DNA of 64,000 bases from Undaria pinnatifida (taxonomy: Eukaryota; Sar; Phaeophyceae; Laminariales; Alariaceae), in assembly GCA_012845835.1 (NCBI GenBank), contig JABAKD010000002.1:10638620-10702619 (forward strand). Direction: 5' to 3'. Shown here in pieces: positions 21,601 through 30,600 of the stretch; within the stretch, counting starts at the first letter, position 1; the number at the start of each line of letters is the position of its first letter. Position numbers and translations under genes: made by a program. The notes beneath the pieces were generated by a model. That model worked only from the letters and a program-made list of their open reading frames with translations, made no database searches and was not told the origin of the DNA.

Positions 21601-24600
21601 TGCCCTAGGGCGTGAGAGGTTGCTTGTGTTGTCCTGTGGTCTTCCGTCACATCCTCTCAAAATTCTGTTTTCCGCGCGTTGGGAGACGATAGAGAGTTTT
21701 TGTCTCAGTTTTCTACACACCAGCCACCAAATGTGTTTTTAACAGAAGCGTAATAGGCGCCCGCCACAAGTCACTGGCCGTAGAGTGAGCGCTCTACACC
21801 AAGGGGGGATCGGAGCCCCTAACGAGCGCGCCACGTTCAGAGTTCACGACGCTGTCGTTGATTTCGTTGAACAAAAAGTATGTGGAGAACACGGAATTTC
21901 GCCGCGTCTAATCCAAGATCTACTTGAGAATTTCTCAGGCCGATGTTGGCCAAGATCGCCGCGAGAAATCGTTTTTTTCCGGAGTTCTGGAAAGTTTAAA
22001 AAAATAATGCTACTAAATTGGGTCCATAGGCGACCGTTCAGGCAAAGTTTGGCTGGGATCTTCGGGAATTTCAAACTTTTGGCCTTCCCTTGTCACCGGT
22101 CTAAGAGTTCGGGAAAATCGCGGCGGGTTTCTTGGAAGGCCTACCTACACGTACCTGAATAGAATCTTAGACCATCCCCTCACTCCGTCCCTCTCTCCCT
22201 TATCTAGGTGGAAAGCGCTGCCGATGTACGCCGGGTGGCGGATCTGCTTCGCCAGCATGGGGGCAAAGACACCGACTTGTGGTGAGAGGAGGGGAAGGGA
22301 TGTGAATGCTGGCGTGTTTAATAAAGTACTTCGTACATACTCTGGGGTACACGAGTACGAAACCGTGCTGTTTAGATCATACTGGGGTATAGTAGGGTAT
22401 GTACTCTGAGGTACCCGGGTACGAAGCCTTGTTGTTTAGATCGTACTCGGGTAGATACCCGTGTACCCCCAGACTTGGAGGGTGTGCTTAGAAGGTTTGG
22501 GATACCCGAGTACGAAACCATGTTGCCTAGATCATACTCGTATAGTAGAGTGTGTACTACTGGGATAACCGGCTACGAAACCTTGCTATGTATTTAGGTT
22601 GTACTCGGGTAGATACCCGGGTATCCCCAGAGCAATATCCGGGTACCCCCAGAGTACCCCATATATACCCTGGGGTATTCGGGTACGAAGCCTTGTTTTG
22701 GTCATGCTCGGGTATACCCGGGTACCCTCAGAGTACATAACCTGCTTAACACGCTCATACCCTGGGGTACCCGGGCAAGAAACCTTGCTGTTTAGGTCAT
22801 ACTCGGGTTGATACCTGGGTACCCTCAAAGTGCATACCCTACTTAGCACGTTTATACCCTAGGGTACCCGGGTGAGAAATCTTGTTTTGGTCATACTCGG
22901 GTTGATACCCGGGTACCCCCAGAGTACATACCCTCCTTAACACGTCCATACCCAGGGTTACACGGGTACGAAGCCTTGTTTGGATCGTGCTTGGTTGGCT
23001 ACCCAGTTACCCCTAAAGTACATGCCCTACTTAGCACGGTTCATGCCCCGGGGTACCCGGGTATTGAACTTTCTTTAGGTCATACTCGGGTAGACACCCG
23101 GATGCCCCCAGAGCACATACCCTATTTAACACGTTCATACCCTGGGGTACCCGGGTGATGAACATTGTTCAGGTCATAGTCGGGTAGATACCCGGGTACT
23201 CACACAGCACATAACCTACGTAACATGTTCATCCGTGGGGTACCCGGGTGCGAAACCTTGTCGTTTAGGTCATACTACAGTAGGTACCCGGGTACCCCTA
23301 CATCACATACCCTACTTAACAGTCATGACCTGGAGAACCCGGAGAATAAACATTGTTTTTTAGGTCATACTCGGATAGATACACGGGTACGCTCAGAGTA
23401 CATACCCTACTTATCACGTGCATGCCCTGAGGTACCCGGGTACGAACTATTGTTTAGGTCATACTCGGGTAGATACCCGGGTACCCCTAGCGTAAATTCC
23501 CTACGTATCTAGTTCTTGGAATACCTTGTTCCTGGAACGCGGGTGTAGTTGTGAAGGTGTTCAACCTGTCCACACTTGGGTACCTTGATCTCACGCTTGC
23601 TGATCTCGGGAGTATTTCTCCCAGAACGCTGCTATTTCCGATATTTTGGTTGTGTCTTTTTCGCCGCTTTGCCGCTTCGCTGAAACCGTTTTTTGGGGCG
23701 GAAGGTTATATCGCTACGTCAGGTGCATAATCGAAACTCCGTGCGATTGAGGAGAGTGCATGCATGTGCAAACACCCCCTGCAATCAAATACTTTCCGCT
23801 TTGCCGCTTAGTCGAAGTTTTTTGCTTGTCGCCGTGTTGTCGCCGCTTTTTTGCGGAAACCGTTACTTTCTTTTTGTGTTTTGTTTTCGTCGTGTAATAA
23901 ATAGCGCGACTGCATTGCCGCTTCGCTGAAACCGCTGTTTTTTGCTTTTTGTTTTTTTTGCGGTGTATTAAATAACGCTTCAGGTGCATGATCGAAACCC
24001 CTCTGGGGGTGACGAGGGCCAACGAGATTGCTTCGGCGCACGAGACCGTGTCATGCCTCGTGCTGGGCACGTCGGACCTTTCCAGAGACCTGCAGGCCAA
24101 CCACACGCCTGACCGCACCCCTCTCCTTTACAGGTTCGTCCCGATCAATCGCGTACTTTCGGTGGTGATGGTCGTGGTGGTGGTGATGGTGGCTGTGGTA
24201 TATTTTGCTACACGATGACACTGATCTATTTTTGACGGTTCGGTTGCGCAACTGTAATGGGCGTTGGCGTTGGCAATGGTGCCGACGGGCTGGTATTGCA
24301 ATTTTCGCACACGAGGTATACGTACATGGCATCGTCGTTTGTTGTTGCCTGCATATTCACATCGGGCATTGTTGTTCGCCCCCCCCCCCCCCCCCCGCCC
24401 TAAATTATTTTTATTATTGTTGGCCTCGGTTGGCACCGACGCTGTAAAACATTATATGTATATTGGGGTTGGCGTTGGTTGGCAACGACGCTGTAAAACA
24501 CGTCAATCACTGCGTAAGCTAGACAATCAAGGTACCGTTTCTTTTTTTTGGCGGTTATCACGAGGGTTGTCGAGTTAGATCATATTATGCGGGGTAGAGA

Positions 24601-27600
24601 ACCCTCACTCCGCACAAGGGGAATGATCGCATCACGTATTGTGAATATGGTAAAGCACCGACGAGGCAGTTACATAGTAATACCCATTGCAGTCTCTGGA
24701 GTGGCCGCACCAGAAAGCGAAGTAACTCATTTGCGCTGTCATCCACAAGCAAGAAAGTAGGCACAAGGTGCCGAAGTCCGTCTTACGAGCGGTTCTTGGA
24801 AGGATGCATTTCACCCTTCATGCGACTCGCCGAATACCTCACGGCGCTTCGCGCTTGGTGCAAGCAATGTCTGCCTGGTTGATGAAAACCTGACGTGCTC
24901 CGTCCCGGCATAGTAGGGATGCGAGGGTCTATGGTCATACGATTACGGCCATGTACAAACTGAGTACCCCCCCCCCCCCCCCCCCCCCTCCTCCCGCCCC
25001 GTCCCTCCCCCCCCCCCTCAACTCCCCCGTCCCCTCGCCGCCGCTTCCGCTTCGCTGCGTGCCCGTATCCTAACTCGTTTTTTATTATTTTTATTTAGCC
25101 TGTCCCGATGCATCCTTGCGGCTCGCACGTACGGGCTGAGATGTCTGGATGGCGTTCACCTGGATATGACGGATGCGGAAGGCTTCGAGCGCTCCTGTCG
25201 GCAGGGGAGGGATATGGGCATGGATGGGAAGACGCTTATCCATCCCAGCACGGTGAGCGAGTCATGTGTGAGGTCTGGTTTTGGAGTGGAAACAATTTAT
25301 GTATACATAGTCTCTTGGAGAAAATACTCCCGCGACGTTTTTCTGTCCGAGCCAATGTGTTTGCTTAGACAGCTCTCTCTCTGTATATATACGCACGCAG
25401 TAGCACAAAAACTCTGTCTTGCATACGAAGTATATAGCTTTATGAGCAGGTTGAGCAGGTTGCATGCGTGCCTAAAAGTGTGTATACCTGCGTAAGCAGT
25501 TTTTATTCCGGTACACCTTGAAAGTGTCATATGGCGGTTTCATAGCGGCCTCATTACCAAGGAAAACAGCCTGACAGTATTGTACAGAACCCAGCTGTTA
25601 ATGGCGTATTGAGGAACGGTTCGAGCGGTTCTGTCGGCAGGGGATATATATATGAACATATAGACGGGAAGACAGACGCTTATGCAATGCGGCACGATGA
25701 TCGAGTCAATTACTGGGGCCTAGTTTTGGAGTTTGGGGTGGATTCATATCTTGGATTACAGACATACAAACTATTTATCCGCTCCGCTCCGATTTTTTTT
25801 TTGTTACCCCCCTATTTTTAGTATTTTGGTTTTGGAGTTTGGGGTGGATTCATATCTTGGATTACAGACATACAAACTATTTGTCCGCTATGGGTTAACC
25901 TGCATAATAACCAGTTTGTACTTCCGGTATACCTGGTTCCATGTAGCTGTTTCGTACCCAATGACTCCGCCTGACAACGCGCTACGAAACCTAACCCCGC
26001 CTATCCCAACCCATCCCAACCCAGCCCAGCCCCACCCAATGTTTACCGCCTGACAATGCACAACAAAAAAACCAACCCCGCCTATCCTGACCCATCCCGA
26101 CTCGACCCTACCCAACCCAATATTTGTTATTGCGACACGATCCCACGTGCGTTTCAAGTTGGTTGTATCCAAAATGTGGGTGCAGTTATAAGAGGCTAGC
26201 TCTAACCAATCAGCACAATTCATATTACACTATTCGGCTTCTTTTTACACACCAAGAAGTTCGGATGGAAGAAACGCATAAGCGTTGCCACAAACAAGAA
26301 AACCCAACTATTATATGATAGTCGGATAGTTGGCACCGCTAAATAGCAGCAACTGTATCACCTCGACAATAAAAAAACATTCAGCGAGTTAGAGTCGGCC
26401 AACTCACCGTCCTAGTTATAGTATCTGCAAATGAAAAATTACAGGATAGATAGTTTATATACCTGCTAGTTAATTGAAAAATGATTTGGTACAAACTGGC
26501 TCGAGATAAACCGGGACGTACACGTGATAGCCACAAAGAAGAGGCAACTTGTGTCACGAAACAGTTCACACATCGGACAGAAAATATCCCATTAATCATT
26601 ACTTCTAGTCATGAGTAATTTCCTTTCAGCGCACAATGCATCTCTTCTCTATATCATATGATTGGCATGGCCTATACATGATGTTGCCGAGTGATCACCG
26701 GTGAATGATCTGTCAATGGCACTTTTTTCCTGTGTTATCTGCGCTACACAGATCCCGCCTTAATGTGATATGATAGCGACAGATTTTTGACAATCTAAAT
26801 TGTATATATCTCCCCGAATGAAACGTTGTGCCGGGTTTGTATCGTGCAGACCCCAACCCAGGAAATATGCGCTAGACTATGCAGATCACGTGGTTCCCGC
26901 AACACGATATACCTCATGCATAGCTGGTGTACTCGTACTGGTATAGTTTGTTGTATACAGATCAGTGATCTATCTCTTACCTGTGCTAGAGTATGCAGAT
27001 CATGCAGCTCCCACCCGGGAACTTGATCTAGATCACGCATACCTGGTGTCATACAGCAGTTATGGAACGTGCACAAATCCAAGTGTATGTCTTTCCTGAA
27101 ATATCTAGATAATGAAATGGGGATCTGTATGATCTGATATGTTATCTTGATCTGTGATATGTTATCTGATCTGTGGATTGCCTAGGTCAAGACATGGGGA
27201 TCTGTACTATCTATGAGATGTTATCTGATATGTGAGCTGTTATATGATCTGTGAGATGTTATCTGATCTGTGAGATGCTATCTGATCTGTCAAATTTGTG
27301 GCAAGAGCTTTTCCCCGCACATCCAGGAATGGAAACAGCGCAAACTAGTAGCTACAAGTTAGGGTGGATCTTGCAGGGATCGGATTGCTCTCACCACCTG
27401 TTGGCATGGGCCAGGAAGCGTCTTCTGGTGGGATGATGGCACAGCCGTAGACCGAACCCCATGACCCTGGCCCGAACCCGGACTCATGTCGCGCCAGAAA
27501 CAGGCCAGACCGCAGAACGGGTTGCGCCACATGCTTTTTTTTAAAACAGCTGACGTTTTTCAACTTTTTAAAAAATATTCCGCACTACGGACCACGCATT

Positions 27601-30600
27601 ACCTCCCTCCCTGACCAATACTATCAATAAGGAGAACAAATGCCGAGATGTTGTACGTATTTCAAATTTATTAAAAACGACTTGAAACTGCGTGTAATGT
27701 CCCTCTCTATTTTCAAGTCAAATGTACTCTAAACCGCGGGCACAGTGCTGAATGAGTTTATAACCATTAATGCAGCCGGTCGCCCCGGTGGTCCAGTGGT
27801 TACCCTCGAATATTTCTAGCGTTGGTCCTTGAGTTCGATTCCCACCGTGGTGATTTTTTGACTTTATTCACAAAAATGCAACAAAGATGATTAACTGCCG
27901 AGAGCGCCTAGTAGCATGGGTAGGTACAGTTCGAAGCGAGTCGACAAGGGGAGAAAATGCTGAACTCTTCCCGCGATAAAAACGAAGGCGTTATTATACC
28001 GTAGTGGGGACGGCGGAGGAGGGCCCGCTATGTGACCCCAGATCTGGGTTACTATTGGAGGGAGCGCGAAAGTAGTGCGAGAATAATAAATGGGACAAAG
28101 AGAAAACAAAAAAAAAAGGTGCCAGCTAAGAACAAGCAGATACGCCCCTGGTGGTTCAATAGTAAGCCGCGTAAGTAATGAGGTCGATGTCGTAGCTTTG
28201 AGCCCCGCAAGGGAAGTTGTCTTACTAGTAATAATATTTGACAGGCCGAAAGTGCGACATCGCGAGTTGGCGAATTCGATGCAATTCGACGAGCATAAAA
28301 AGCTGAAAAGTGTGCATGTTCAACCTTCAGCGCGATAAAAATGGAGGCATGTATGTAGAGGGGGGGAGAAGGGAAGACAAATGTGACCACTGCTTGTCGA
28401 GAGGCTCGCTGAAGGTAAACATCTAAACATGTTGCCAGTTGAGCTGGAAAGGAAGAGTGATGGTGGGAGAAAAAAAAGGTGGTACTGAACCTTTCGGTGC
28501 TATTGTTTGCGTGGTTCGCGGAAGCAAACGACCGCGTTGGTTGGAGCACGTGTAGGATCTCTTCGAAAATACCAGCAGTTCTTGCGATTCATTAGCGATC
28601 CAGTAGAACATTCCGGGATTTGTTTACTCCGCTACCAGCAAGTAGTGCACGAAATCTGACCGCTGGAGAAGGAAAATCTGTTGTTTTCTTCACCCCGCAT
28701 ATAATTTCTCCTTGACGCCATGTTTCCGCTTCCCCAGTAACAATCTACGCATCTTTCGACGAACATCTGGGATAGACTATTGAAATCGGGAGAATGCTGT
28801 ACGTAAAATAAGCAGTTTGATTGTAATCGATCCTTTCTTCAAATAGCCATGCTGCGTGCCCCATTTTCTGCACCAAAACTCTGTAAGTTTGTATGATACA
28901 GTATTTCGGAGAAGGCAGCTGATTGTGCTCCAAGTTGTCTAAATCCGTTCGTCCGTTAGTACAGCAGCACCCTGGTCACTAATTGTCGTAGTGTTAGCGA
29001 CATAACCTCTTTCTCGTCGTGCCTGGGTTTGTGGCTGCTTTGTTTGTTTGTGTGTTTGTATACTTGTTGAGTTTGTTTGTGGGTTTGTTTGCTTGGTTGC
29101 TCGTTGGCTTGCTTGCTTACGCCTGCTTGCCTGCCTGCTCAACGCTTTTACAGCTGGAAGCCCGCTTTTGGGATAAAATTACTTGAAGTTAGTATAGGGA
29201 GGGGTTTTAGGGCTCTGACGGGATTTACAACAACCAACCACAGCAGTAACAACAACGCCAGCAAAAGCAAGGGCGATCTCGGTCGATTATTATTGATGAT
29301 TGCGTTTGGTTTACGCGCGTTTGCTTCGTTTTATGCCCAGGTTGCTGTTGCGAACTGGTTTTTCGGCCCCAACGCCAGCGAAGTGGAGCAAGCATACCGA
29401 GTCGTTGAGGTGAGGTCTATTCACAGTATTCCAACATTGTGTTTAGTATTAGACGCGTGCTACGATGGAGGTAGCACTTTTCGTCTTTTTTTTTGTTTTC
29501 TGAATGAGGGGGCTTCTATACCCCAAATCGTCGGAAATCGGCCATTTTTTTGCATGATTCTCGTCGTGTACCTATGGCCATGGGATTTTTCATCCCGTTA
29601 GCAATGTTGTTTTTCTCCAAATCATTTTTTTCATCCCGTTAGCAATGTTGTTTTTCTCCAAATCAATATTTGGGAGGATCATGTCTTAAGCTCCCAAATT
29701 GAGGGGTAGTATTAGAAAAAAAGTGGTGGACCTCTATCGTAGAATGGGTTGGTTTTTAGTATCGTATCACACGTCGGACAAATCAGATCCCTACTCGTGT
29801 TCATGGGAAGTATACCTGGTATGTCTTTGAGGGCAGATAGATATCTGGCCTATACGATCTGCATGGCTCATTTATCATGTTGCCGGCTGAGAACCGGACG
29901 ATCTGAATGATCTGAACGATCTGAACGATCTAGCACATGTTTGATCTGTGCTGCCATGCACAAAATCTGCTCAACGTATCGTTACGACTTTTGTAGGACC
30001 TAGATGATCTGCTGCTGTAGATCTTTATCTATCCGGTGCGTGGAAGGTTTATGCTCTGGACGTACCCGGGTGCCTACCCGAGTATGACCCACACGGTCAG
30101 GTTGGATGTGCAGGTACCCCGAAGTATGCACCCTGTTTATCACACGGTTACATTGCTGGTCACTCACCCGGGGAATCGTTGATTAAGGTCGGGTCGGCAT
30201 ACTCACGCATCCGTGTACAACGGCAGCTTGTGCTGCCGGAGTAGTCATGGGTACCGCCGGTAGGGACAGCTCGCGCTATCGCTATCACGGGAACTGAAGG
30301 ACACGCCAGAAAACCAGCTGGATTGCGAATGCCATTCAATGAAATTGGCGCACGACGTGTATGAAAATACGTGGAAGTGTGGTGACCTAAAGATTTATTT
30401 TTGCCCATCTGTCGGAGGATGTAAAAATAAAAAAGTTGACCGATCTTTGGCATTTTTCCTGAGGTGGTCGTTCGTAAGGAACTTGCAAATAGTATCGGAT
30501 GAGCCCATTAAGTTATTGCTTTCAGCTGCCGTTGGGTTCCGTTAATATGTGTATATACATCGGACTCTGCTGACGTATTCAAAACGGTTTTATCACGTAA

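Noticed and set aside
21777..21840. Possible tRNA ('gtagagtgagcgctctac', 'gatcggagcccc')
   Set aside because: No complete cloverleaf and no B-box-like sequence at the right distance.
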